A stretch of DNA of 26,192 nt from Phycisphaerales bacterium UBA2402 (GCA_002343715.1 DDSA01000027.1:431-26622), one strand, 5' to 3'. Shown: positions 16,053-22,847, counted from the stretch's first letter. Notes: generated from the sequence alone by a model not told the origin. Program-made: numbers and translations.

Positions 16053-16660
16053 TCGTCGGCCCTCCGCTCGCGGATGAGCGCGGTGACCGCGTCGGCGGCG
16101 AGCGATGGATCATCGATCGGTCGAAGAAACTCGACGCGGAGAACGCCCCACGCGCCGCGGATGTCGATGCCGCGCGGATCGACGCCCACGATGCGGGGAT
16201 CCCGGATCGGTTCGCCGAGGTTGAGTCTCAGCACCAACGCGATAAGCCTTCCCGGGTGCGCATTGAGTTCGCGGCATGCCCCAGGCTCGCGAGCGGCGAA
16301 CGGGTTGCTCAGCGCCACTTCCGGGCCGTCGAAGAGATCGCCCCCGCACTTGATGGAATCGGGGGTCAGCGCGAGCCATCCGTGCTGGCGAGGCTCGCCG
16401 AAATACACGCGGTAACGGTCGCAGGCGGCATCTCTCGCCGGGTCGAGCGGGCTGACCCGCCCGAGGAGGTGAACGGCTTCGTCGCTGTCGTCGGGGACGT
16501 GCAGCGTCAGATATTCCTCTTCGAGGGCGTCCTTGGCCGCGGCGAGGATCACGCGGCCCGATTCATCGAGCACGAAGCGCACCGGGTCCATACGTTCGCC
16601 TACGGCGAGCAGGCCCGCGTAATGCTCGCGCAGGCAGGAGAGGATGTCATCGGGCGGCAT
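16049..16660 (-). CDS. DUF2470-like protein (related to FMN/heme-binding HugZ-type proteins)
   Basis: The 203-residue product has an N-terminal part ('MDPVRFVLDESGRVILAA', then 'DEAVHLLGRVSPLD') vaguely like the split-barrel of pyridoxamine-phosphate-oxidase-like proteins. The C-terminal ~80 residues follow the DUF2470 pattern: 'ELNAHPGRLIALVLRL', 'VGVDPRGIDIRGAWGVLRVEFLRPIDDP' and 'ALIRERR'. In related proteins this domain accompanies heme utilisation or FMN binding; here the assignment rests on pattern memory only. The open frame continues far upstream, but a strong terminator (16756-16790) lies inside that extension, so the ATG at 16660 is preferred. A TATCCT box lies 10 nt before it and there is no Shine-Dalgarno. 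It is the first gene of the cluster with the amidohydrolase. Confidence 0.6.
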   Translation of the reverse strand: MPPDDILSCLREHYAGLLAVGERMDPVRFVLDESGRVILAAAKDALEEEYLTLHVPDDSDEAVHLLGRVSPLDPARDAACDRYRVYFGEPRQHGWLALTPDSIKCGGDLFDGPEVALSNPFAAREPGACRELNAHPGRLIALVLRLNLGEPIRDPRIVGVDPRGIDIRGAWGVLRVEFLRPIDDPSLAADAVTALIRERRADE

Positions 16661-16670
16661 GACGGTGAGG

Positions 16671-16676
16671 AGGATA
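16671..16676 (-). promoter_or_regulatory. Possible -10 box of the DUF2470/amidohydrolase operon
   Basis: TATCCT on the minus strand ends 10 nt before the ATG at 16660, downstream of the terminator at 16756-16790, as expected for a new transcription unit. The leader would be only a few nucleotides. Confidence 0.35.
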
Positions 16677-16755
16677 GCCGTCGGGTGTGGCGAGTCGTGC
16701 GGCGATGCACCGATGGCCGCCGCGCGGATCCCCCGCCGGAGCGGGCGGTGGTCGC

Positions 16756-16790
16756 AAAAAAGAACTCGGGGCCGCGTTCGCGGCCCCGAG
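16756..16790 (-). terminator. Strong intrinsic terminator of the lysine-rich peptide unit
   Basis: An 11-bp perfect GC-rich stem (arm CTCGGGGCCGC at 16765-16775, partner 16780-16790, 4-nt loop) is followed on the minus strand by TTCTTTTTTGCG. This is the clearest rho-independent terminator in the window. The only minus-strand gene directly upstream is the 20-residue peptide at 16993-17055. Confidence 0.85.
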
Positions 16791-16821
16791 CCCATGTTGA
16801 TCTGGCATTGTCGTGATCTTT

Positions 16822-16840
16822 GAACGGCGAGGCGCCGTTC
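16822..16840 (-). other. Hairpin in the 3' region of the peptide transcript
   Basis: An 8-bp perfect stem (GAACGGCG at 16822-16829, partner 16833-16840) has a 3-nt loop. It lacks a U-tract and lies between the peptide gene and the terminator, so it is probably part of a structured 3' untranslated region. Confidence 0.4.
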
Positions 16841-16968
16841 CTTGAGCCGAGGGCCGACGATGCAGGGGCTGGAAGCGCTTGGCCCGCCCCGTCGCACGCG
16901 GCCCGTCCCACCCGCCGGATCACGATTCGCCATGCCGCGAGAGTGCGGTGACGAAGGCTTCGGCGGGG

Positions 16969-16986
16969 GGCACGGTCGGCCGTGCC
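16969..16986 (-). other. Hairpin just after the peptide stop codon
   Basis: A 7-bp perfect stem (GGCACGG at 16969-16975, partner 16980-16986) with a tetraloop starts 6 nt beyond the peptide's TAA on the minus strand. It has no U-tract and may protect the 3' region or be a structural element of the RNA. Confidence 0.4.
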
Positions 16987-16992
16987 ACGCCC

Positions 16993-17055
16993 TTACTTGC
17001 CCTTCTTCTTGGCGGCCTTCTTGGAGCCCTTCTTCTTTGCTTTCTTCTTCGCCAT
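16993..17055 (-). CDS. Tiny lysine-rich basic peptide (20 residues)
   Basis: The product is MAKKKAKKKGSKKAAKKKGK: 12 of 20 residues are lysine and none is acidic. Despite its size the gene is well supported. AGGAGA (17063-17068) lies 7 nt before the ATG, one of the best Shine-Dalgarno sequences in the window. An AT-rich promoter region precedes it and a strong intrinsic terminator follows about 200 nt after the stop. Low-complexity Lys/Ala sequence resembles the tails of histone H1-like or nucleoid proteins, so binding to DNA, RNA or ribosomes is a reasonable guess, but no function is known to me. The unusually long 3' region with two further hairpins raises the option of a dual-function RNA. 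It is divergent from the M16-like gene. Base use (AAG/AAA runs) differs sharply from its neighbours. Confidence 0.7.
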   Translation of the reverse strand: MAKKKAKKKGSKKAAKKKGK

Positions 17056-17062
17056 CGAACAG

Positions 17063-17068
17063 TCTCCT
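17063..17068 (-). promoter_or_regulatory. Shine-Dalgarno sequence of the lysine-rich peptide
   Basis: AGGAGA on the minus strand ends 7 nt before the ATG at 17055. In a window where many genes lack such a site, this decides that the tiny frame is translated. Confidence 0.7.
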
Positions 17069-17123
17069 GAAAATGGAGATCGTATTGAAGCACCACCCGG
17101 CGCCACGAACCGATCTCACGTCT

Positions 17124-17136
17124 GATATAGATTATC
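17124..17136 (-). promoter_or_regulatory. Possible -10 region of the lysine-rich peptide gene
   Basis: On the minus strand GATAAT (17136-17131) and TATATC (17129-17124) lie in a strongly AT-rich patch. Either gives a leader of about 60-70 nt with the Shine-Dalgarno near its end. No convincing -35 hexamer was found. Confidence 0.4.
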
Positions 17137-17139
17137 GGA

Positions 17140-17500
17140 AAATTTGTGACTGTTGCTTGAATCTTGAAAAAATTTCTCAAGAAATTCGCGCCGTGATCGC
17201 GCGATGAACTCCGCGAGTGAGCGCGATCGTTGATGCAAGAGAGTGCGCGGCGCTCGGCGCGTGGGCGCGCGCGGAGACGTCGCGTTGAGGCTGGTTTTCT
17301 CGATGAATATGCGCGACTCACGGCGCGGTGATGATCTCGTGCTGCTTCCGTGAGTTGAGCGCGAGCATCGTCGCTTGATCGATGCTGAGGGCATCGTGAT
17401 CGGTGAAAAAAAAATTTCAGAATTCGTGCGCGACGATGCGTCACTCGCGCTGCGCCGCGGCACGCTGACGCGCGCGAGTGGCCCCGCGCGCTGCGCCGTG
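17140..17500. other. Compositionally unusual divergent spacer
   Basis: This spacer between the peptide gene and the M16-like gene has no supported gene. It mixes A/T runs (17164-17176, 17405-17418) with dense GCGC/GATCG words, unlike the flanking coding DNA. TGAAAAAA..TTTC followed by AGAA/ATTCG and CGATG occurs twice (about 17164-17204 and 17403-17438), suggesting a diverged direct repeat. Inverted repeats are present at 17316-17323/17348-17355 (8 bp) and 17364-17370/17380-17386 (7 bp). Open frames here are Arg/Ser-rich and look random. Confidence 0.35.
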
Positions 17501-17501
17501 G

Positions 17502-17507
17502 TAGACT
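17502..17507 (+). promoter_or_regulatory. Possible -10 box of the M16-like gene
   Basis: TAGACT ends 21 nt before the ATG at 17529, giving a leader of about 15 nt. An in-frame GTG directly after the box (17508) would start upstream of the expected +1, so the ATG is preferred. Confidence 0.35.
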
Positions 17508-17528
17508 GTGTGCGCCACAAAACCTCTC

Positions 17529-18767
17529 ATGAGCGACATTCACTCCATCATCCTCGAGTGCGGCACACCCCTGATTGTGGAAAAGATGTCGGGGGTGAAC
17601 TCCGCCGCCGTCTGCTGGCTTCTGCCGGCGGGCACCGCGCACGATCAGATCATGGGCGAAAGCCCCATGTGGAGCGAACTGGTGCTCCGGGGCTCCGCCG
17701 GGCTTTCATCGCGCGAGCAGGCCGATGCGTTCGATCGATTGGGCGTGTCTCGTTCCACCGAACTCGGCACGTACACGCTCCGCATCGCGGCGACGCTGCT
17801 GGGATCCAACATCCTGCACACGCTCCCGCTGCTGGCCGATATGGTCCTGCGTCCCCGGATGGACGAGGACGCCATCGAGCCGTGCCGCGATCTGTGCCTG
17901 CAGGCCATCGCGTCGCTGAAGGATGATCCGCAGGATCGCGCCGCGTGCCTGGCGCGTGAGCGGCATCTTCCGCCGCCGCTCAACCGCACCGATATGGGCA
18001 CCGAAGAGGGGCTGCGCGCGCTCACGCGCGAGCGTCTCGTCAGCGTCTACAAGGAGCGTGTTCGCCCGGGCGGGTCGCTCATCACCATCGCGGGCGCGGT
18101 CGATGCCGCGCCCGTACGCGATGAGCTCAACCGACTTCTCGAAGGTTGGACGGGCGCGACTCCCGAGCCGAAGCCAACATCCGAGGCGCCCCGCGGCGTG
18201 TATCACGAGCAGGAGGAGACCAACCAGGTTCAGATCATCGTCATGCACGATGCACCTCCCGAGCCGCACCAGGACAGCATTCTGGAGAAGGTCGTGCTCG
18301 GCGTGCTCTCGGGCGGGATGGCGGGCCGCCTCTTCAGCGAGGTCCGCGAGAAACGGGGGCTGTGCTACTCGGTGAACGCGGGCTATCGCGGCGACCGCGA
18401 TTTCGGCGTTGTCTCGGCGTATGTCGGCACCACCCCCGATAAGGCCCAATCGGCGCTCGACGTGCTCATGGGCGAGTTGCGCCGCATCAGCACGCCCGAA
18501 GGCCGGGTCACCCCCGAGGAGTTCCACCGCGCCATCGTGGGCATGAAGAGCGGGGTGGTGTTCAGCGGCGAGTCTTCGGGCGCTCGCGCGGTCTCGCTCG
18601 CGTCCGATCAGCGCAAACTCGGACGACCGAGGACACTCGAGGAGATCACGCAGAAACTCGACGGGGTTACTCTCGACCAGGTAAACTCCTACCTCGCCAC
18701 GCGCCGCCTCGGCCGCATGACGGTGCAGACACTCGGCCCGCGCCGCCTGACCGTGTCTGAGGTGTGA
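17529..18767 (+). CDS. M16-family (insulinase-like) protein lacking the catalytic zinc site
   Basis: The 412 residues follow the two-domain M16B layout. The N-terminal half aligns with the peptidase domain, but the HxxEH zinc motif reads Pro46-Met-Trp-Ser49-Glu50, and the distal glutamate ligand position is Gln125 (in DLCLQAIASLKDDP). All metal ligands therefore appear lost. The C-terminal half keeps the conserved substrate-binding element (GGMAGRLFSEVREKRGLCYSVNAGY). Inactive M16 subunits are known as partners of active ones, for example in mitochondrial processing peptidase and in tandem bacterial M16 pairs, so this may be a regulatory or substrate-binding subunit. No active partner lies next to it. 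The ATG at 17529 gives the usual start just before 'ILECGTPLIVE'. It is convergent with the HAF-repeat gene (7 bp apart). Confidence 0.87.
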   Translation: MSDIHSIILECGTPLIVEKMSGVNSAAVCWLLPAGTAHDQIMGESPMWSELVLRGSAGLSSREQADAFDRLGVSRSTELGTYTLRIAATLLGSNILHTLPLLADMVLRPRMDEDAIEPCRDLCLQAIASLKDDPQDRAACLARERHLPPPLNRTDMGTEEGLRALTRERLVSVYKERVRPGGSLITIAGAVDAAPVRDELNRLLEGWTGATPEPKPTSEAPRGVYHEQEETNQVQIIVMHDAPPEPHQDSILEKVVLGVLSGGMAGRLFSEVREKRGLCYSVNAGYRGDRDFGVVSAYVGTTPDKAQSALDVLMGELRRISTPEGRVTPEEFHRAIVGMKSGVVFSGESSGARAVSLASDQRKLGRPRTLEEITQKLDGVTLDQVNSYLATRRLGRMTVQTLGPRRLTVSEV

Positions 18768-18774
18768 GGTTTTT

Positions 18775-19986
18775 TCAGCAGCGGCCCGCCTCCCAGCGCT
18801 CGAAGAAGCGTTCGACATCCGCGCCGTCGATGCCGCCGTCGCCGTTCACATCGGCGTCGAAGTCGCCCTCTTCCCAGGCTTCGAAGAACGTCTGCGTGTC
18901 GCTGTTGTCGATGCCGCCGTCGCCGTTGAAGTCGCCGATGCAGAAGGGTGTGAGCAGGAAGCCGCGGAGGCGGCCGGAGGCGTTCAGGCCGTAGGCCGCG
19001 ATTTCCCCGTGGTCGTTGATCGCGGTCGCCGCGTCCGGATCGAGGTCGCCGATGATCAGATCACGCAATGAATAGAGGTGTTCTCCGATCCAGACACAGG
19101 CCGATGGCTTGCTCGGCGCTCCCTGGACCGAGACAAAGACCTGTCCCACAACGTCGCCCGAAGCGTTGATGTCCAGCGCGGAGCCGTTCCCGCCGCGGCT
19201 CTCCAACGCGAAGGGCAAACCGCCCCGCCACACCACCGGGAGTGTGCGGTTGTCGTCTGTCGCCGCGCGCCCCGCGATGTCTCCCGCCGCGTTCACGGCC
19301 GACGCCACCGCGCTGCGCCAACTCAGCCCGGGCAACAGCGTGGTGACCCCTTGGGTGTGAGACCATGCGGCCGTATCGCCGCACTGATCCGGCGGCGCGG
19401 CGTAGCCCACGATGATCCCGGCATCAGTGAGATCCGTCGCGTAGGAGATGTGGCACGTGTCGCCGGTGGGGAGCGTGATCGGTGTCGTTGTTCCCCCCGC
19501 GGCGCGAAAGCCGCTGATCGTGCCGCCCCCGGCGACGCTCAACCATCCGACGGTCACCACCCCGGCGTTGACCCCCATCGCCGCCCCGCCCAGCCCGCGA
19601 TCGAAGGGATCGAGATCAGCGGCGACGCCGCCCTGCCGCCAGAGACACGGTTGGCTGGAGGAGTCCGTCGTCGCGTTCACCGAGGCGTAAAACCCGGCGA
19701 CATCACCGGCATCGTTGACCGCAAAGGCACCCGACTGCGTCGACCCCGCGCGCGGCGGCAGCGCCTGCATCACCCCATCACGCCAGCGGAACGCGAAGTT
19801 ATATCCGGATGGTGTCGAGGACTGTCCAACCACCCAGCCCGAGTTGGAAATACCCGTCGCCAGCGAAGTCGTCCCCCCCAGCGTCGGGAGTTCGGTCACG
19901 CGATAGGATGGCGGAACGGGAGTCTGCGCGATCGAAGCGAAGGGCAGCGCGGCCGCGAAGCATGCGGCGGTGGTCTCTGGGTGCAT
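18775..19986 (-). CDS. Secreted HAF-repeat protein with dockerin-like C-terminus
   Basis: The 403-residue protein has a signal peptide (about residues 1-21, ending SIAQT). At least seven HAF-type repeats follow, with the pattern A..(I/V)Nx.GxVVG: GISNSGWVVGQSS, AVNDAGDVAGFYA, LTDAGIIVGYAA, AVNAAGDIAGRAA, DINASGDVVGQVF and AINDHGEIAAYGL among them. HAF repeats occur in extracellular proteins of unknown role and may form a propeller. The last 55 residues are a paired dockerin-like module (DFNGDGGIDNSDTQTFF and DVNGDGGIDGADVERFF) ending in WEAGRC. The open frame begins at 20103, but the ATG at 19986 has a strong GGAGGAG 6-7 nt upstream and starts the signal peptide, so it is the better start. 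Confidence 0.85.
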   Translation of the reverse strand: MHPETTAACFAAALPFASIAQTPVPPSYRVTELPTLGGTTSLATGISNSGWVVGQSSTPSGYNFAFRWRDGVMQALPPRAGSTQSGAFAVNDAGDVAGFYASVNATTDSSSQPCLWRQGGVAADLDPFDRGLGGAAMGVNAGVVTVGWLSVAGGGTISGFRAAGGTTTPITLPTGDTCHISYATDLTDAGIIVGYAAPPDQCGDTAAWSHTQGVTTLLPGLSWRSAVASAVNAAGDIAGRAATDDNRTLPVVWRGGLPFALESRGGNGSALDINASGDVVGQVFVSVQGAPSKPSACVWIGEHLYSLRDLIIGDLDPDAATAINDHGEIAAYGLNASGRLRGFLLTPFCIGDFNGDGGIDNSDTQTFFEAWEEGDFDADVNGDGGIDGADVERFFERWEAGRC

Positions 19987-20069
19987 GATCTCTCCTCCGT
20001 TGGCCGTTCGCCGCGCACCCTGCTCGAAACAAGAACAAGTCGGTGCACGAGTCGCGGCCCCCGCGCGGA

Positions 20070-20097
20070 ATACTACGCCTTCCGCGAAGGTCCACAA
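20070..20097 (-). promoter_or_regulatory. Putative promoter of the HAF-repeat gene
   Basis: On the minus strand TTGTGG (20097-20092) and TAGTAT (20075-20070) are separated by 16 nt, a fair fit to a housekeeping promoter. The leader would be about 80 nt, with the Shine-Dalgarno at its end. Confidence 0.35.
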
Positions 20098-20128
20098 TAC
20101 CACGCGTCGTTAGACCGCGGTGCGGTTC

Positions 20129-20146
20129 AGCATCTGCTCAGGTGCT
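20129..20146. promoter_or_regulatory. Operator-like dyad between divergent surface-protein genes
   Basis: AGCATCTGCTCAGGTGCT is an 18-bp palindrome with a single mismatched (T:G) pair. It lies between the putative HAF-gene promoter and the CARDB-gene promoter, a suitable place for a regulator acting on both. Chance occurrence is not excluded. Confidence 0.25.
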
Positions 20147-20200
20147 CCGCCTGTGAAAAGTGCGGCTCGCTCAGTTCGGTTTTGATCCAATTCGCTCGGA

Positions 20201-20266
20201 TACAATCGAATGAAAGCGAACCTACTGAACCCGTGCGGCGTAGTTCGCCCTGTGTTTGGTGCGAAC
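20201..20266 (+). promoter_or_regulatory. Putative -10 and structured leader of the CARDB gene
   Basis: TACAAT at 20201-20206 would give a leader of about 145 nt. In it GCGAAC (20216-20221), GTTCGC (20243-20248) and GCGAAC (20261-20266) allow two mutually exclusive 6-bp stems. A third stem (about 20314-20335, TTCGCC with GGCGAG) precedes the ribosome-binding site. Stems of this length are short, so this is tentative. Confidence 0.3.
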
Positions 20267-20356
20267 GATGAAACCGCGCCAACTTCTACACGAACCAGAT
20301 AGCGTTATCCCGCGTTCGCCCCCTCGGCGAGCGAGAAAGGCCCTTCGGGAGTGTTC

Positions 20357-21937
20357 ATGCAGCGTACCACCCTGCCTCCGATGTTGGAGGCTCTCGAATC
20401 CCGTCAACTGCTCGCCGTCGACCTGACGGCGTCGCTGTTCTTTACAGCCGGGGCCGCGCTCTCTCCGGGCAATCAATACCAGGCGCAGGTGGACGTCTCG
20501 AACAGCGGCGAGCCGATGCCGAACATCCCCGTGCGTGTGCACCTCTTCGCCAACCCCGGCACGACATACAGCCCCTCGACCGCGCGATTTCTGTCGGCCG
20601 CCACGCTCTCGACCTCGCCGCGCTGGGGGGATGTTGAGCAGGTCAACATCCCGTTCACCATCCCGACCAATATCAGCAATGGTTCGTACTCGTTGTTCGC
20701 GATGGTGGACCCCGACCGCGTCATCAGCGAGGCCGATGAGACCAACAACTTCTCATCGGGGGTCGCCGTGACCATCACCGGCGCATCCGGCGGCGGCGAG
20801 ACGGGCCCTGTCGATCTTGTTACGAGCGTCACGCTTTCCACGATGCAGATCCTGCCCAATACACCCGTGCGGGCCTCGGTGTCGATCACGAACCTGGGCA
20901 CGGGCGCGGTCTCAACCGCGGGGACGTTCGTGCAACTCTTCTGGGCCAGGGGGTCCGTGCCCGATCCCGCCAACGACCGCCTGCTGGGCCTTCGCACCGT
21001 GCCGGGCCTGGCGGCGGGCGCCACCGATACGGGCGAGTTCGAGTTCATGTTCACGCCCGAACAGGCCGTGGGCGCGATCCGCCTTTACGCCGTTGCCGAC
21101 CTGAGTAATCAGACGCCCGAGAGCGACGAGACCAACAACTTCTCGGAGATGGTGACGGGCGTGGGGATCGGCGGCGTGAGCGATCTTGCCGGCGCCTTTA
21201 TCAGCGGCCGGGTTCCCATCACCATCGTGGAGGGCCAGAAGGCCCCGTCGAACTCGAGCATCAAGTTCTCGGTGCGCAACGCGGGCGATTACCCCATCTC
21301 CAAGGGCGTGTCGGTCGTGATGAGGGCCTACCTCCGCCCGGTGCTCGACATCACGGGTGATGGCGACCTCGCCGCGAGCGATGCGAGGAGGTTCAGCGTC
21401 GGCGGCATGGCCTCGCACTCGCAGCGCACGGTGGACTTGAAAATCAAGACGCCCGCCACGCTCCCCGCGGGCGACTTCTGGCTCATTGTCAAGATCGACG
21501 ACACCAACGTCCTCGCGGAGTTCAGCGAGGCGAACAACACCATCGACCCCGGGATGATGATCCGCGTCGTTCCCCCCACCGTGGACCCCGGGTTCTCGGC
21601 GGGTTCGATGTCCTTCAAACTCCCAACGGCGCCGGCGAAGAATGGTTCGGTCTCGCTCACGCTCTCGAACCTGGGCAACAGTCTGTTCAAGGGCCGGGTG
21701 ACGGTGCAGGTCTACTACCGCGATGTGCAGGGGAATGAAGTCATCGCCGGCACCTTTGGCAAGGGCGTGAGCATCAAGGCCGGGGGGGCTTCCCGAATGA
21801 ACTCGCTGCGCATCAAGTCTCCGCCAGCGCCCGGCGAGTACGCGCTCGCCGCCCGCCTCGTGCTGCCCGAAGGGGTCGCCGACGCCGGCCCGGGCAACAA
21901 CTCCTGGGAGTTCGGGGCCGTGACGGTGGCCGGATAA
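20357..21937 (+). CDS. CARDB-domain surface protein with LEPR-like N-terminal signal
   Basis: The 526-residue product starts with 'MLEALESRQLLAVDL' (about residues 9-23), a variant of the LEPRxLLS motif found at the N-terminus of many planctomycete and other extracellular proteins without a classical signal peptide. Four CARDB-like (cell-adhesion-related) Ig-type domains follow. Three end in the typical 'DExNNF' or 'EANNT' strand (VISEADETNNFS, TPESDETNNFS, LAEFSEANNT) and a fourth ends with 'GPGNNSWEF'. A single calcium-loop-like DITGDGDLAASD sits in the third domain. An adhesive or structural extracellular role is likely. The ATG at 20357 has GGGAG 5 nt upstream; an in-frame GTG at 20351 overlaps that site and is rejected. 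A structured leader may precede it. Confidence 0.86.
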   Translation: MQRTTLPPMLEALESRQLLAVDLTASLFFTAGAALSPGNQYQAQVDVSNSGEPMPNIPVRVHLFANPGTTYSPSTARFLSAATLSTSPRWGDVEQVNIPFTIPTNISNGSYSLFAMVDPDRVISEADETNNFSSGVAVTITGASGGGETGPVDLVTSVTLSTMQILPNTPVRASVSITNLGTGAVSTAGTFVQLFWARGSVPDPANDRLLGLRTVPGLAAGATDTGEFEFMFTPEQAVGAIRLYAVADLSNQTPESDETNNFSEMVTGVGIGGVSDLAGAFISGRVPITIVEGQKAPSNSSIKFSVRNAGDYPISKGVSVVMRAYLRPVLDITGDGDLAASDARRFSVGGMASHSQRTVDLKIKTPATLPAGDFWLIVKIDDTNVLAEFSEANNTIDPGMMIRVVPPTVDPGFSAGSMSFKLPTAPAKNGSVSLTLSNLGNSLFKGRVTVQVYYRDVQGNEVIAGTFGKGVSIKAGGASRMNSLRIKSPPAPGEYALAARLVLPEGVADAGPGNNSWEFGAVTVAG

Positions 21938-21953
21938 CCCGGCCCGCGCCCCC

Positions 21954-21959
21954 TATCAT
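21954..21959 (+). promoter_or_regulatory. Possible -10 box of the STAS/HATPase genes
   Basis: TATCAT lies 29 nt before the ATG at 21989 and is followed by AGGAG at 21975-21979 (9 nt before the start). It lies 16 nt after the CARDB stop, so the partner-switching genes could have their own promoter. Confidence 0.3.
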
Positions 21960-21988
21960 GCCGGCACATCCAGCAGGAGACCCGCCGC

Positions 21989-22348
21989 ATGCCATCCGCC
22001 GAATCCCGAGTCCGTGTCAAGCGCATTGACAACGTCTCGCAGGTCGAGTTCGTTGACCGCAACATTCTGGACGAAGGGAACATCCAGATGATCGGCGAGG
22101 AGATCTCGCGCCTGATCGACGCGGAACAAAGCCCGCGTCTGCTGATCAGTTTCGCCAACGTCGAGCACCTCTCCTCCGCCGCTCTGGGCACGCTCATCAC
22201 GATCAATAACCGCATCCGCGCCCGCTCCGGACAACTCCGCCTGGCCAACATCGATCCTCAGATCTACGAAGTCTTCGTCATCACCCGCCTCAACAAACTC
22301 TTCCAGATTCATGAAAGCACCGAAGAGGCGATGAAGAGTTTCACGTGA
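21989..22348 (+). CDS. STAS-domain anti-sigma-factor antagonist (RsbV/SpoIIAA-like)
   Basis: Anti-sigma-factor antagonists bind and titrate a kinase/anti-sigma factor when dephosphorylated. This 119-residue protein is a single STAS domain: 'VEFVDRNILDEGNIQMIGEEI' (helix 1), the core strand 'PRLLISFANVEHLSSAALGTLI' holding the phosphorylatable Ser (about residue 63-64), then 'LRLANIDPQIYEVFVITRLNKLFQI'. Both the DS/SS pair and the following Leu-Gly match the family. AGGAG lies 9 nt before the ATG. The HATPase kinase starts 36 bp after its stop, so the two form a partner-switching operon; the sigma factor and the PP2C phosphatase must be encoded elsewhere. Confidence 0.92.
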   Translation: MPSAESRVRVKRIDNVSQVEFVDRNILDEGNIQMIGEEISRLIDAEQSPRLLISFANVEHLSSAALGTLITINNRIRARSGQLRLANIDPQIYEVFVITRLNKLFQIHESTEEAMKSFT

Positions 22349-22384
22349 TCCGCGCCGCGGCGTGCACGGCCCCGCCACGCTCCA

Positions 22385-22822
22385 ATGAGCGAACTGACCC
22401 CACCAGCCCCCGACTCCGCGACGCTCTCGGTCACGAACGAGCCGGAATCGATCCGCACCGCGGAGGCCCAGGTCGTGCAGGCCATCGAGCGTTATCACTA
22501 CCCAAAGGCTTCCCTCTTCGCTATCAGGCTTTCGCTCCATGAGGCCATGAGCAACGCCTTCCGCCACGGACACTCGAAACTCCCGCCCCATACCCCCGTT
22601 CGCTTGACCTATCACGTCAAGGACCAGGAAGTGCATCTGGCCATCGAGGATCAGGGGCCGGGGTTCAAGCCGGAGAATGTCCCGGACCCGACGCTCGACG
22701 AGAATCTCGAGCGAGGGTCAGGCCGCGGCCTGCTGCTGATCCGTTCGTACATGGCCCACGCGCAGTACAATGACAAAGGCAACCGGCTCGAAATGGTCTA
22801 TGTACGACCCCAGGCATCATGA
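22385..22822 (+). CDS. Anti-sigma regulatory factor, HATPase serine kinase (RsbW-like)
   Basis: This 145-residue GHKL-fold protein should bind a sigma factor and phosphorylate the STAS protein encoded just upstream. The nucleotide-binding motifs are clear: N-box 'LHEAMSNAFRHGH' (about residues 51-63), G1 'IEDQGPGF' (about 87-94) and G2 'GSGRGLLLIRSYM' (about 111-123). Its length fits RsbW/SpoIIAB (about 140-160). It has no transmembrane segment, so it acts in the cytoplasm. No Shine-Dalgarno is visible before the ATG, and translation may be coupled to the upstream gene. The target sigma factor cannot be identified from this window. Confidence 0.92.
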   Translation: MSELTPPAPDSATLSVTNEPESIRTAEAQVVQAIERYHYPKASLFAIRLSLHEAMSNAFRHGHSKLPPHTPVRLTYHVKDQEVHLAIEDQGPGFKPENVPDPTLDENLERGSGRGLLLIRSYMAHAQYNDKGNRLEMVYVRPQAS

Positions 22823-22847
22823 AGCCAAAGGGCATCCGTTTGGGCAC

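Noticed and set aside
16920..17642. 240-codon minus-strand Arg-rich frame through the divergent spacer
   Set aside because: It runs out of frame through the lysine-rich peptide gene and into the M16-like gene, and resembles random translation of GC-rich DNA.
17706..18818. 370-codon minus-strand frame opposite the M16-like gene
   Set aside because: It is antisense shadow; the plus-strand frame has clear M16 similarity.
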